Assembly (NCBI RefSeq): GCF_905404315.1
Contig: NC_066277.1
Coordinates: forward strand, 14,531,501-14,595,500
DNA: 64,000 nt
DNA from: Leptidea sinapis
Taxonomy: Eukaryota; Arthropoda; Insecta; Lepidoptera; Pieridae
Direction of reading: 5' to 3'
The notes under the pieces were generated by a model. The model was not told the DNA's origin and did no database searches. It was given only the letters and a program-made list of their open reading frames with translations. A program made the translations under genes and the position numbers. Of the stretch, positions 9,181 through 20,872 are shown piece after piece; within the stretch, counting starts at the first letter, position 1, and each line of letters opens with the position of its first letter.

Positions 9181-9374
9181 AGTATTAGTCCATTATATTT
9201 ACTATATTGTAGCTGTAAGTACACTGATAAACAAAGTCTAAGACTCCGAAACTGTGACATACTTTATCGAATAATCCTTTTTATAACGAGTTTGCCACTA
9301 AAAAAATAAAACAAAATGAAAACAGTGTAATATAGTATCGTTCATAAATTTTGTTTTCAAATTTAATTTGTTAA

Positions 9375-9644
9375 AACTGTGATTCTCATGAAATTTTGAG
9401 TGCATATTGGCTAGGTCTGAGAATCGGACAACAACTATTTTTCATCCCCCTAAATGTTAAGGGTGGTCCAAGCCAATTTTTTTTTTAAATTTTTTTGACA
9501 TTTTTTTTTAAATTTGTTTGATTATGAGTCAGCATTAAAAAATAAATACAATTTCAAATTTTCACCCATCTACGATCAACAGTTACTTTTGTATCGCGAT
9601 TATAATATCGGCAATACAACGTTTGCTGGGTCAGCTAGTAAAAC
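9375..9644 (-). repeat. Dispersed repeat R-B copy
   Basis: Minus-strand copy with AACGTTTGCTGGGTCAGCTAG at its plus-strand right end and GTCTGAGAATCGGACAACA inside. Same family as 21416-21748, 55493-55806 and 58511-58811. Confidence 0.75.
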
Positions 9645-9950
9645 TTTAATAAAGTCATCAACTGAAGACTAAACTGGCTTAATTATAAACTTATATTATA
9701 TAACCGATACAAAGTTTCCTTAAAGTTCTCACCAAACGTTTGAACTTCTCAGGCGTGAAGCACCACTTCGACTATCAACTTGTTTTATTACATTCTGTCC
9801 CAATGACTAAGTGATCGATCAACTGTTTTGCAACCTTTGAATAAGTTTAAATTTTTTATGAAAATTACGGAGTCACCTCTATTTGATTCATGTGGAATAA
9901 TTGAGGTTGTTGAACACTTATTAAGTGAAAGTGTCCAATTTCAGTCTACT

Positions 9951-10265
9951 TTACCAGTCGGCGGCTCCTTTGCCCAGAAACCCGGCTAGATTATGGGTAC
10001 TACAACGATGCCTATTTCTGCCGTGAAGCAGTAATGTGTAAACATTACTGTGTTTTGGTCTGAAGGGCGCCGGAACTAGTGAAACTACTGAGCAAATGAG
10101 ACTTAACATCTTATGTCTCAAGGTGACGAACGCAATTGTAGCGCCGCTCAAAATTTTTGGGTTTCTTAAGAATCCTGAGCGGCACTGCATTGTAATGGGA
10201 AGGGCGTATTAGTTACCATCTGCTGAACGTCCTGCTGGTCTCGTCCCTAATTTTCATAAAAAAAG
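9951..10265 (+). repeat. R-A element, near full length
   Basis: Runs from the CCAGTCGGCGGCTCCTTTGC start through TTAACATCTTATGTCTCAAG and GAATCCTGAGCGGCACTGC to TTTTCATAAAAAAAG. A good reference copy of about 315 bp. Confidence 0.8.
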
Positions 10266-10830
10266 AGTCGAAATTGTAGGACTTTTGGGTTTGAACAGAT
10301 TTGATACGTGCAAGCTTGTTAATATTCTTACCCATCGTGCATCTAAGGATGCCATAAGTCTGTTTGAATCCATAAGTCATATTTCTTGACCCTATAACTT
10401 GCTTTTATTTGTTATCTGTATATATTATTATTAAGTTAAGAATTTTGTTTAAGTTTTACTTGAGTCTTAAAGTACTTAGATTATAATGGGGCTGACATAT
10501 ACATAGATATCAAAGCCCTTAGTAAAGGAATAAAAAAACTGTTTTGTATTTGGTAAACCTTAGAGTATTTAACCAATTCAATTTAAATTTATATATTTTA
10601 ATTGAATTTAAATTCATTTAATAACCTGGTCGCAATAATTGCATTCACATGGTGTTGCGTCGTCACTTAAATTACGGTACGTAACCTAGAATATTTTTGT
10701 TTTTAGAAATGTATAATACTTGTACCAGTTCCTTCCGGGAATGTTTTAGAATTATGGGATAAATACTCTATATCCCTAAGTACAATATACAGTATCCATT
10801 TCTGTATCCCTAAGTACGTGAGTTCCGAAT
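10266..10830. other. No gene seen; possible retroposed 3' end
   Basis: AT-rich. A short frame at 10270-10388 and a GGAATAAAAAAACTG string near 10530 look like the 3' end of a retroposed transcript, but I recognise nothing in it. Confidence 0.4.
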
Positions 10831-11103
10831 TTTTTTTATGGAAAAGGATGACAAACGAGCGTACAGATCACGTGGTGTTATGTGAACACCGCCGCTCACA
10901 TTCTCTTGCAACACCAGAGGAATCCCAAGAGCGTTGCCGGCCTTTTAGGTATACTCCCTTTTTTAAAAGATCATCTCGAATCGTCCAATAAACACCGCAC
11001 AAGGAAGCTCATTCCACAGCTTTGTGTTAGGTGGAAGAAAGCTCCTTGAAATCCGCACTGTGGAAGCGCACGTCACACATCCAGATGGTGGTGATGATAT
11101 CCA
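10831..11103 (-). mobile_element. CR1/Jockey-like LINE 3' end
   Basis: Minus-strand copy from the poly-T/TTTATGGAAAAGGATG end through CAACACCAGAGGAATCCCA to CATCCAGATGGTGG. It covers the last 80 or so codons and the short 3' UTR, with small deletions. Confidence 0.8.
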
Positions 11104-11620
11104 TTTATCCATTCTAATTTCATGATAATCGATTTAATAGTTATGACATCCAAGAGTCATTCACATTTACAATAGTCTTAGTTGAGTCAATTCTTAATTG
11201 TATACAAAACATGCAAATTGAATCCAAAAGGTTTGGAAAGCGTTGGAAATTAATCGTATTACCAAAGTTATTGTAGACCACAGTTGCGTGTTATAAATAT
11301 ATGCCTCACATAAATAATTCACACCGGCGATGTTAGCAAGCGCAAGGGTAAAGTGTATAAACCGTTTATGACCTGTCCGGTAATATTACTAACTCATGAC
11401 ACGGGGTTTCATCGTTGGTTTACTTGTATTAAAGTAAGAATCGAGATATGTAGAAACGTTAAATGCGTTCATAAATGGATTACATGTCCACAAACATTTA
11501 AAGAAAAACTTTTGAAATGATAACATCTTATGGGAAGGTAAAGCATAACGTAACGCGTTACGGCGCCACTCTGTCTTGTTTCTCTTTCTCTCGTGCATAC
11601 GGTAGCGGTAGGCAGGCTGC
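11104..11620. other. No feature seen
   Basis: AT-rich sequence without coding signal, splice-consistent frames or a recognised repeat. Confidence 0.4.
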
Positions 11621-12345
11621 TCACCTGGTGTTAAGTGATCACCTCCGCCCATATTCTCTTGCAACACAAGAGGAATCTCACAGGAGCGTTGCCGGCCTTT
11701 AATGAAAGTGTACACGCTTTTTTGAAGGTTCCCATGTTGTCGCACAAGTAAGCTCATTCCACAGCACGTACATGGTGGTGCGCACTAGACCAGAGATGGC
11801 AGCAATACTCCATGTGTGGCCGGACCTGCGTTTTGTACAGCGCTAGAATGTGGGCCGGCTTGAAGTATTGCCTTACTATATATAAGACGCCGAAAACGAA
11901 GCCAATTTCGCTTTGCCCTCCAGATGGCCGCGGAATTGACAATCACTCGAGATTTTGAGACCCAGTATACCGATACTAGGCAAGGCTGTAAGGGAAGTGT
12001 TGTCTAAGAGCGGTGTTACGACAATTGGGATTTTTTTGTGGTTAAATTGAACAAGGTTAATTTTACTCCATTCCGCGACCTTCTCAAGAGAGGAGCCGAT
12101 AGAAGACACTAGATACTTGTGAGCACTTGTCGAAGATTTCCCCAGAGAGACCTATATGGCCTCTGTATATGGCATTCTGTTCTATGGTGTTCATAGCTGT
12201 CGTCTACATATCAATGTATGTGGGAGGTGTCCAACATATCATTGATATCCAGAACAAATAGTGCGGGATATAGCACACAGCCTTGGGGCATTCCAGCATT
12301 CAAAGGCTTTGGGTTCGAGCAATAACCAACAATGTCACTAAAACC
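11621..12345 (-). mobile_element. CR1/Jockey-like LINE fragment with internal deletion
   Basis: The minus strand carries the 3' tail, the block encoding YFKPAHILALYKTQVRPHME, YCCHLWS, and upstream a G-M-P-Q-G-C-V motif followed by F-V-L-D-I-N-D-M-L (reverse transcriptase). The W-N-E-L-P region has been joined directly to the H-L-W-S region, so roughly 300 bases of ORF are lost. Several stops and frameshifts. Confidence 0.8.
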
Positions 12346-12529
12346 AGGCCGTAAAATTGTAAGAGATGAAGACGATTGACAATCTACCGATTAATAATAA
12401 TATCACGGCTTTGACAATTTACCTGTGACAAATTATAAGTAATATAAATTAAAGTAATTGTAAGCAAGAAACAAAATAGGTGCAAAATCACGACAAATCG
12501 AGAGGGGATTTATATTTATATATTATGGT

Positions 12530-14905
12530 ACTGAAAGTGGAAAAAATGGGTTGAGATTATCCTAGATGAAAATCTTAGCCAAAATAAATAGAGCGATTGA
12601 CCGTATTATGTCTGTAAGGCTAGCCTTGGAGAACCAAACCTGCCTCAACATTGTTTGTGTTTACTCGCCCCAGGTCGGCTGCCCCGAAACAGACATACAT
12701 GACTTCTGGGAAGAATTGTGTCCACACATGAATGCTTTACCTATAACTGAGCAAAGAATTATCTGCGGAAATCTTAATGGACACGTGGGCAGTGACGCAG
12801 ATGGGTATGAGAATAAAAATAAATAAAGAAGGAACCACAATACTAGAATTTGCAGCGTCTCTAAATCTAGCGGTAGTAAACACATTTAACAAAACCCAAG
12901 CAAAAACTATTCTGCGTATTTCCAAAGGTCCCCTGCATAACGAGAAAGATGCCAAATGGTGGAACAATAACGATAAAGCCACTGTATCCGAAAAGAAACG
13001 CCTATTTAAGAAATGGCAAGAGAGTGGCTCAGAGCAGGATAAGCTAGCATGCAAGAAGAAGATTGAGAAGGAAAATGCAGAGTTCGATCTTTATCTACAA
13101 CTGGAACTAGCTTCAGACACAGAGATATATAAAATAGCTAAATACTGGCATAATAACATGAAGGATTTTAGGACTACAAAATACATCAAGGCCAGCAAAG
13201 GAAAGCTACTCACATCTGATAAAGATATTTGTAAAAGGTGGTACGAGTATTACCATATACTGCGGAATGAGGAATTTCCCAGACAGGCTGAAATCGAAAA
13301 ACCAAGGATACAGGGACCCGTAAATCAAATAACCATCACGGAAGTCTTAAAGTCAATTCTCAGAAAAACCACAAAGCCTGCGGGCCTGATGACATACCAG
13401 CCGAACTGTGGAAGTCCCTGAAGGCAGATGGGGACGTCTGGCCAACTAATTTGTTTAATAATATCCTAACAACTGAGGAAATATCAGATGCATGGAGAAA
13501 AAACATATTTGTTCCCTTCTACAAAAATAAGGGAGACGTCAGAGAGTACGCAAGCATTTGTGGAATAAAACTCACATCACACACCCTGAAAATTTGAGAA
13601 CGCGTGCTCAGTGAACGTCTAGCATCTATAATCTTGCAAACGGAAAACCATTTTGATTTCACAACCGGAAAGGGAACCATGGACGCAATTCATGCTGTAA
13701 GGCTGATTATGGAAAATGCTAAAGGAAATGGCAAAATTTGTGGATGGTATTTATAGACCTAGAAAAAGCTTTTGACCAAGTCCCAAGGACATTGATATGG
13801 CAATCGCTCAGAGCGCACAGTATACCTGAACGCTACATACGTATCATAAAAGATATGTACAACAACGTCAAAACCTGCGTCAGAAGCTCAGCCGGTCTAT
13901 CCAACAGCTTTGATATAAAAGTTGGCGTCCATCAGGGTGGTGCACTTAGCCCCCTGCTAAATCCAAAAACCAACTCCATGGAATCTCTTCTATGCTGACG
14001 ACGTAGTACTAATATCTGACAGTGTGCGAGAGCTACAAGAAGACTTAGAAAGATGGAGAGAGTCGTTGGAACCAAATAGCTTGCGCATTAGCAGAACAAA
14101 AACAGAATATTTGTTTTGTAATTTCAATCCCAACCCTTCGTCCCTGCCCTACCTAAAACTAAAACTTTTAAGTATCTAGGATCCGTTCTCTCCGAGGATG
14201 GCTTTATAGAAGCGGACGTAACACGGAGAACGACATCTGTATGGATGAAGTGGCGTACCCTCACAGGGGTGCTATGTGAAGCTAAAATGCCAGTAAAAAC
14301 TAAAGGCAAGGTCTAGGCAAGGTATATATTACCAGCCTTACTGTACGGTAGTGAAGTTTGGGCAAGCAAAAATACCCATGATGATGAGCTACATACCACC
14401 GAAATGCGTATGCTGAGATGGGCGGGAGGAGTACCCAAGGATAAAGTACAAAATAAATATATAAGAGAAAGCTTTAAAGTTGCAGCCATAAGCGACAAAA
14501 TATCAGAAACTAGGCTTAGATGGTACGCAATAGAAATGTTAGTCTTAACTAGTTCAGCAAAGACTAAACTGGTTGGTCCAAAGGCCAATAGGAGAAACTA
14601 TTTTAACTGGTCTGGTAGTCTGTACTGGTTTATTCTATCGCCAAAAGCATGAACTTATCTGGCTTAGGAAAGACTAGTTTGTCCTAAAATTGGGTTTGGC
14701 CGGTAACGTAATGCGTAGGCCCGACGATTACGTGGTGAAAAAGTGCCTTTCCATGGCTGCAAGAAATAGGGGTAGGGGAAGACCCCAAACTACCTGTACA
14801 TGAAATGCCTTGGCCTCAGTGACGTGGAAACACGATCTAAATGGCGCAGCATGATAACAAAAGCTGACCCTGCGTAACGCGATAAGGCGATGACAAAGAA
14901 GAAGA
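12530..14905 (+). mobile_element. RTE-clade LINE, 5' truncated, frameshifted
   Basis: A degenerate single ORF. Bases about 12566-12825 encode part of an apurinic-type endonuclease domain (VYSPQVGCPE; GNLNGHVG). Next comes a linker, then reverse transcriptase: ACGPDDIPAELWKS-like (13370), FIDLEKAFDQVPR (motif A, about 13740), a V-H-Q-G-G-A-L-S-P block (motif B, 13925) and FYADDVVL (motif C, 13990). The C-terminus shows LPALLYGSEVWA, MLRWAGGV and a G-R-G-R-P-Q-T block, and the element ends in an AAGAAGAAG tail. It has several frameshifts and stops, and a 170-odd base insertion near 14531-14705. Not functional. Confidence 0.9.
14531..14705. mobile_element. Small element inserted in the RTE LINE
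   Basis: It separates the codons for R-L-R-W-Y from V-M-R-R, which are adjacent in related elements. GGTAC lies on the left side and GGTAAC on the right. Its right end (TTTGTCCTAAAATTGGGTTT) recurs at 15727-15795, so it is a dispersed repeat. Confidence 0.6.
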
Positions 14906-15394
14906 AAGATATAAGTAATTTAAAGTATTAATTGTTGAATTGAAATGCTGTAAAGTTGCCTATAAAATAAATAAAATGTTGTTATAGTTTCATGATAAAC
15001 ACAAAAATAACGACAGTGAAAAACGGTGTTCGACATGAAAGAATATTTAACGTTTCCTACGATTTCCAACTCGACTTTAGTATGGTATCTTGACAACTAA
15101 AAGCTATTTTTCGTTGCATAATAATTATTTCACATGACGCAGTGACCTAAAGAGTTGCATAAAACATTAACTTAGTGAATAATGCATGAGGCCTGCAAGT
15201 ATGTTACTGGTTTTAAAACAATTTCAACAGTTTTAAAGAAAAATTTAATTAACACTAATCTGCTGTAAAGTGTTCTCGAATGTTGTAGTTCTACAATTGT
15301 TTAAAGGTTATTGAAAAAATACATCGATACATTCAAATCATTAAAATTTTCGTGAGACATTAGTATATGAATTGGTAATCCATTATTTATTTAT
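14906..15394. other. No feature seen
   Basis: AT-rich, no coding signal or recognised repeat. Confidence 0.4.
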
Positions 15395-15664
15395 ATTTTT
15401 TTATGCAATAGGAGGACAACCGAGCGTACGGGTCACCTGGTGTTAAGTGATCACCGCCGCCCACAATCTCTTGCAACACCAGAGGAATCACAGGAGCGTT
15501 GCCGGCCTTGAAGGAAGGTGTACGCGCTGTTTTTGAAGGTCGTAACGTCCCGGAAACACCGCACAAGGAAGCTTATTCCACAGCTTTGTAGTACATGGAA
15601 GAAAGCTCCTTGAAAAACTGCACTGTGGAGGACCGCCACACATCCAGATGGTGGGGATAATATC
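15395..15664 (-). mobile_element. CR1/Jockey-like LINE 3' end
   Basis: Minus-strand copy of the LINE tail, from TTTTTTTATGCAATAGGAGG to CATCCAGATGGTGGGG. Relatively well preserved. Confidence 0.85.
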
Positions 15665-15845
15665 GTGGCGTGAAATAAAAAATATATAAATTGAATACGG
15701 CGGTATTTCGCTAACATCTATATTTAGGACTTATATAGTGGCCTAGGAAAAATTAGGTTTGTCCTAAAATCGGGTTTAGCTGGTAACATATATTATATTG
15801 TACAGATGTATTTATATAGTATTTTATACACGTATATGTTATCAC

Positions 15846-16398
15846 TAGAGACCGGATTACATGCTACAAAAAATGCCCAAATTATGCATGCATATAATAT
15901 CTAAGTAAAATAGCTAAAATATGCACGAAAATCTATAAAAAGGGCCAAAATATTATGCATATCGCATATGCAATTGCAATATGCAATTAAACACAGGAAA
16001 AAATAAAAAGTTATATTTTTAGATATTTTATTTTATTTTATTTTATGGAGGCTTGAACTGACAATCGTGTTTGTGAAAAAAACTATTACAATATATACCT
16101 GCATAGGTAACAATGAAATTTAAGACTTACCTTTAAAAATATGTACCTAAGTACTTTTCTAAATGTTCTGTAGACAAATTTTTTCTACGATCGCTTAGTA
16201 AATTTTTGTAAGCGGAAAAGGAGCGTTCTACGTCTACTGAGGTTACTGGGCAGAATTATAATTTAAGTGCAATGTTTGGGCTTACTATGAAAAGCATCGA
16301 ACGATGAAGGAGATCGAGCGTAATTTATGCATAGTTATTTTTTTTTTCTAAAATATGCAACTAACGCTGGAAAGGTACTAAATCTAATCCGGTCTCTA
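15846..16398. mobile_element. Non-autonomous hAT DNA transposon, 553 bp
   Basis: The 14-bp perfect terminal inverted repeat TAGAGACCGGATTA is at 15846-15859, with its reverse complement at 16385-16398. Both sides carry the identical 8-bp duplication GTTATCAC (15838-15845 and 16399-16406), the length hAT transposases make. The inside keeps a minus-strand piece of the hAT C-terminal dimerisation domain. The internal deletion leaves no other transposase domain. The intact duplication suggests fairly recent insertion. Confidence 0.93.
16133..16252 (-). pseudogene. hAT transposase C-terminal (dimerisation) remnant
   Basis: The open frame reads CPVTSVDVERSFSAYKNLLS, then DRRKNLSTEHLEKYLGTYF and a stop. 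S-V-x-x-E-R-x-F-S with a following R-R-x-x-L and N/H-L is the hallmark of the hAT dimerisation region. About 39 codons remain; the DDE core is absent. Upstream a stop lies two codons before, so a splice acceptor or the deletion joint is near. Confidence 0.88.
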
Positions 16399-16406
16399 GT
16401 TATCAC

Positions 16407-16903
16407 CAAGCTTAATAAAATATAAAGCTCGTGAATATTTGGCGATTAAACGGAGCCGCCAAAAATTTCTTCTCTTTTCAGCTGAAGTTAATGTTAATTT
16501 TGTTACTTTAAGTACAAAAGTACATATAAAATGACTAACGATCTGTTATAAATATATAAATTTACTCTTATTAGTTCCCAATGTCACGGCATGCGTTACA
16601 AGAATAAGTTTATTCTAACAATATACCATTTTATAGTCTGTGATGAGAAGATTCTTTTTAGCGACATAATGCAGAATAGAACATGAAATTCTAAAAGCTT
16701 TATCATCAAAATTCTAATTGCAAATGTAATTTCACTAGCAAATAGTTTAGTGGGCGCAATGAAACAGAATTGGAGCACACAAGTCACAAACCAATTGCAA
16801 ACAGACAAACCGCAAACTATCCTGTGTAGAGTTTGTGGTTTTTCAAATTTGAATTTACAAAATTAAGAATCTTCACTTTTTTTTTATTTAATATTAATTA
16901 AAA
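16407..16903. other. No feature seen
   Basis: AT-rich, without recognised genes or repeats. Confidence 0.4.
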
Positions 16904-17204
16904 TAAGGGACGAGACGAGCAGGACGTTCAGCTGATGGTAATTGATACGCGCTACCCATTACAATGCAGTGCCGCTCAAGATTCTTGAAAAACCCAAAAA
17001 TTCTGAGCGGCACTACAACTGCGGTCGTCATCTTGGGACGTAAGATGTTAAGTCTCATTTGCCCAGTAATTTCACTAGCTACGGCGCCCTTCAGGCCGAA
17101 ACACAGTAATGCTTACACATTACTGTTTCACGGCAGACATAGGTGCCGTTGTGGTACCCATAATCTAGCCGGTACCCTGTGCAACGGAGCCTCCGACTGG
17201 TATG
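16904..17204 (-). repeat. R-A element, near full length
   Basis: Minus-strand copy from AAGGGACGAGACGAGCAGG to CAACGGAGCCTCCGACTGG. Well conserved. Confidence 0.85.
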
Positions 17205-17252
17205 TATAAAACCAAATCGCTAGCCGCTGTCTGTACCAATCTATGCTTAGAT

Positions 17253-17785
17253 CTTTAAAACTACGCAATGGATTTTATTACGTTCTTTTAAATAGATAGA
17301 GTCAATGACGTTCTATACATACAGGACATATCGCAGTCTGATAGCGGAACGGCAAAAGTGTGCTTAAAGACAATGTACGCACACGTTTCTCCCTAGTTGT
17401 GTGTCATCTGTGAATTAATGTTTTACATTGCCGCTTATTGACCAAGAAAATTTTATACAACTGGAGTAAATTACTTAACTTAACTAACTTTAAAACTACG
17501 TAATGGATTTTATTACGTTCTTTTAAATAGATAGAGTCAATGACGTTCTATACATACAGGACATATAGCAATCTGATAGCGGAACGGCAAAAGTGTGCTT
17601 AAAGACAATGTACGCACACGTTTCTCCCTAGTTGTGTGTCATCTGTGAATTAATGTTTTACATTGCCGCTTATTGACCAAGAAAATTTTATACAACTGGA
17701 GTAAATATAGCAATGTAAAACGACATGATTTGTCTATATGTATAGAACGTTTTGGATAGAGTGATTTAAAACGAAGGTCTATATG
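17253..17785. repeat. Tandemly duplicated element with inverted ends
   Basis: A segment of about 219 bp at 17253-17471 is repeated at 17488-17706 with only a few differences (CGCAATGG/CGTAATGG; TCGCAGTC/TAGCAATC). A 16-base AT-rich spacer separates them. The start (GACGTTCTATACATA) reappears inverted near 17735-17775 (TATGTATAGAACGTT), so the unit looks like a DNA-transposon derivative. Confidence 0.7.
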
Positions 17786-18590
17786 TATAATACATGCAAA
17801 ATATAGAAGAGAAATACTAATAATTTGAGAGGTTTCTAATATGATGTCGGAAATATTTTTTGTGTTTTCATTGCAAACGTTGGCTGAACACTACAAGATA
17901 CTATATCAAATTAATGTACTACAGCATTGTACACCTTAATAAGGTCTATAAAAAAGTTCACAATGGTTTATGTCCATCTCTTAGGGATAACTTTACTTTT
18001 AACGAGAAAAATAAAAAAATAATAAAAAACCAACTGACTTCTTCACTATTCTAAAACAATTGATATAATATGGACAAAAAAGTATAAAAATAATTGCGTA
18101 CTTTTATACAATCTAATTAATTAATCTAATTCTAGTTACGATTATTGTTATTTTTGGAGTCGGTGTCAGGCAAGGAAGATTTGCAACTATATACATAGTT
18201 AATAGGTGAGATGTGCTTGAGAGCGTGGCCGTACTTTTTCAGGTGTGTTAATTGTGTTATCAGAAAATTAATTTAATTTGTTAAATTTGTCTATTAAAAA
18301 CCTTAATAAAATAAACCTAGGCAAACAATTGGATATACTTGTTACGAATTGTGATTCTTATGCGGAACGAACTACTGAATTTAAAATAAATCTTAAACAC
18401 TATCTTGCGCCATATATAAAAATGCAGAAAAAACAGGAAGTACCAAACGAAGAATTTATTTTGAATTTTTTATTGATTTAGATGAACAAGATGATGTGCA
18501 CTTATGTAAAGAAAACAACATAAATTCAAATGGTGAAACTTTTGAACATCATATTAAAAGAAAATGTCAACATTGTTAGTGAATAATAAA
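17786..18590. other. AT-rich stretch, no recognisable gene
   Basis: Short open frames at 17860-18054 and 18278-18481 (plus) are lysine, asparagine and isoleucine-rich, as expected from base composition. No domain is recognised. Confidence 0.4.
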
Positions 18591-18990
18591 AAGCGGCCAA
18601 GTGCGAGACGGTCTCGCCCATGAAGGGTTCCGATGCAGCAAGTTACATAATATAGAAGTTATATAGAAAGGAAAATAATATTAAATTATTTAAATGGAAA
18701 AGGCAAAAAATCTTTGCTCAAACTAGAAACCTCAATATCATTTTTGAAGACCTATCCATAGATTCCATTGATGAAAAGAAATTTTTGAGTCTCAGTTCTA
18801 AGTATGGGAAGAACCCCAAAAAAATATTGTTTTTTTCTATTTTTGTGTGAAAATACTAATGCGGTTCACAAAATACATCATCAAGTTTCAACAGTCGTAT
18901 AGTTCTTACAGTTTTGGAAAAAAGTGGCTCGGACAGACAGAGAGACATGACGGATCTATAAGGATTCCGTTTTTGCCATTTGGCTACGGA
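18590..18990 (+). repeat. Dispersed repeat R-F
   Basis: Starts GCGGCCAAGTGCGAGACGG and CCCATGAAGGGTTCCG; ends CCATTTGGCTACGGAACCC. These end strings belong to a very common insect repeat. The middle is AT-rich and probably carries an inserted piece. Confidence 0.55.
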
Positions 18991-19942
18991 ACCCTAAAAG
19001 TAATAAAACTGTTAGTTTATTTGAAATGCTATTGTTTATTAATAGTTCATATGCATAAGTATTTTATTTAAAATGTTCTTAGTATAGTTTGATTTCAATA
19101 AAACATACATATTTCGTTCATAAAATAGTTTTTTAAGTATTCGATTTAAACCCCTTGCAGCGAGAAAAGTTAAATATGATGAATCATTTATATGTAACGC
19201 GTTATACGAGCTCCTAAAAACGCGTTATACGCGATTTAATGCGGAACCACTCTACCGCGTTATAGGGGAGATTACCTGTACTTATAATTTCATATAGCTA
19301 GCTGTAAATATGAATTTATCTAGAGCAAAGGAATCGCGGGAAAGCTTTGGTATGTATGTTTATCGATTTATATTTGGGAGAGCCGCACGTGTGAAATTGA
19401 ATCTAATAAATAATTCAATGCGAATACTGGTTTGAAAGTAATATTGAAGTCATAAGACATTTATTATATTATTTTTGAGGGTAAGCCTTGGGGTAAAATA
19501 ATCCCATTCTAAAAGGTTTTTTATTTGTTAACAATGAGGAAAAACACCACGTCACGAATCGAAATAATAATTATCCTATCTCTCAAGTTGCATCAAACTG
19601 CAGACAACCTGCAAAGATTAAAATCGATTCAGTAGTTTATTATTTCATCGTGGACTCTTGTCTCTTTTAAGTGTATTACTATTTTGTTGCGTAGATCTAT
19701 CAGTGTGAAACTCATGGGAAATCAAAACATTGATTGCTTTAGAAATTTCTTTAACTCGATATCGGCGTGTCATTTCGAACAGCCCATGTACGTGGGTATC
19801 ACTGAAAATGTTTAGAACTGGCCAGTTAGAAACATTGCTTATGAAAACTCTTTTGGAATTTTAATTTTAGAGCTCTTTAGTAACTCTTGTCATTTGTTTT
19901 TGTGAATTGGCGGCAAATCTAAAACTCTTGTTACACGTGAAA

Positions 19943-20282
19943 ATGAACCTAACGCGAGAAAATTTTCGGTTAATGATTTATTATGACTTTCGCTGTGGGC
20001 TTACTCAACACCAAAGCTATGATAGGCTGCGATTAGCATTTCTTAATGAAGCCCCATCTCGTGCCACTATTTACAGTTGGTTTAACGAGATTAAGCGTGG
20101 ACGTAGCAATCTCAATGATGATCCGCATGAGGGACGTCCTTTAACAGCGACTACTGAAGATAACATCAGTGCTGTGCGACGCATGATAGAGGAACAGAAG
20201 AGAGTGACCTATCAGCAGATACGGGCAAGACTAGGTATTGGTATGAGTCAAGTTTTTCATTTTCTAAACGTTTTCAGTGTTA
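19943..20282 (+). pseudogene. Mariner transposase, N-terminal fragment
   Basis: From the ATG at 19943 the frame encodes MNLTRENFRLMIYYDFRCGL, then a mariner-type helix-turn-helix (EAPSRATIYSWFNEIKRGRS), G-R-P and a second DNA-binding segment (VTYQQIRARLGIG). This is the DNA-binding half of mariner transposases, about 110 residues. The catalytic D,D(34)D half is missing: after 20260 the sequence is unrelated. The frame is open, so the deletion may be recent. Confidence 0.88.
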
Positions 20283-20464
20283 CCTAGGTATTACAATAAG
20301 CACAAAGCTACAGGTCTTCTTTCGAAAGACGCCTGGGGGATCTTCATTTCTCACAATAGGTCTCTTCTTTATAGAATTTTGGCTAATTCTGTGCTTCCCC
20401 GAGGCATAAAGAATATGGAAGTCCCAGGCCCAAGGGTATCGTTAGAGATGACTAAGGGCATGTG

Positions 20465-20580
20465 CCAGTGGGAGGCTTCTTAGCACAGGATTCTGGTTAG
20501 ATAATGGGTATAGTAGCAGGAGTAGTAATGTGTAAACCTTATTGTCTTTCGGTCTGAAGGGGGCCGTAGCTACTGAAATT
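20465..20580 (+). repeat. R-A element, 3' truncated
   Basis: Only the 5' third remains, from CCAGTGGGAGGCTTC to GCCGTAGCTACTGAAATT. Confidence 0.65.
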
Positions 20581-20644
20581 TAATTTTATTATTAATTTAA
20601 TTGTAGCGTTATATTTTATAGTGATTCCACAAGGAGTACCTACG

Positions 20645-20872
20645 CACTTACGACACGTCACAAGTTAGGATATCATCCCCACCATCTGGATGTGTGGCGG
20701 TCGTACGTACTACAAAGCTGTCGAATGAGCTTCCTTATGGATGTTTTTGGGACGATACGACATGGGTACCTTCAAAAAAAGCACCTACACCTTCCTTAAA
20801 GGCCGCCAACGATCCTGTGATTCCTCTGGTATTGCAAGAGAATGTGGGCGGCGATGATCACTTAAAACCAGG
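20645..20872 (+). mobile_element. CR1/Jockey-like LINE 3' fragment
   Basis: Plus-strand copy: CACAAGTTAGGATATCATCC, CCATCTGGATGTGTGGCGG, a W/S-N-E-L-P region and the GTGATTCCTCTGGTATTGC block. It has small deletions and ends before the poly-A. Confidence 0.8.

Noticed and set aside
12777..13421. Independent 214-codon gene
   Set aside because: It is the linker between endonuclease and reverse transcriptase of the RTE LINE, in the same orientation and family.
16964..17209. 81-codon gene, repeated with variants elsewhere
   Set aside because: The same frame appears in each R-A copy because the repeat happens to be open there; copies carry stops and indels and no conserved start.
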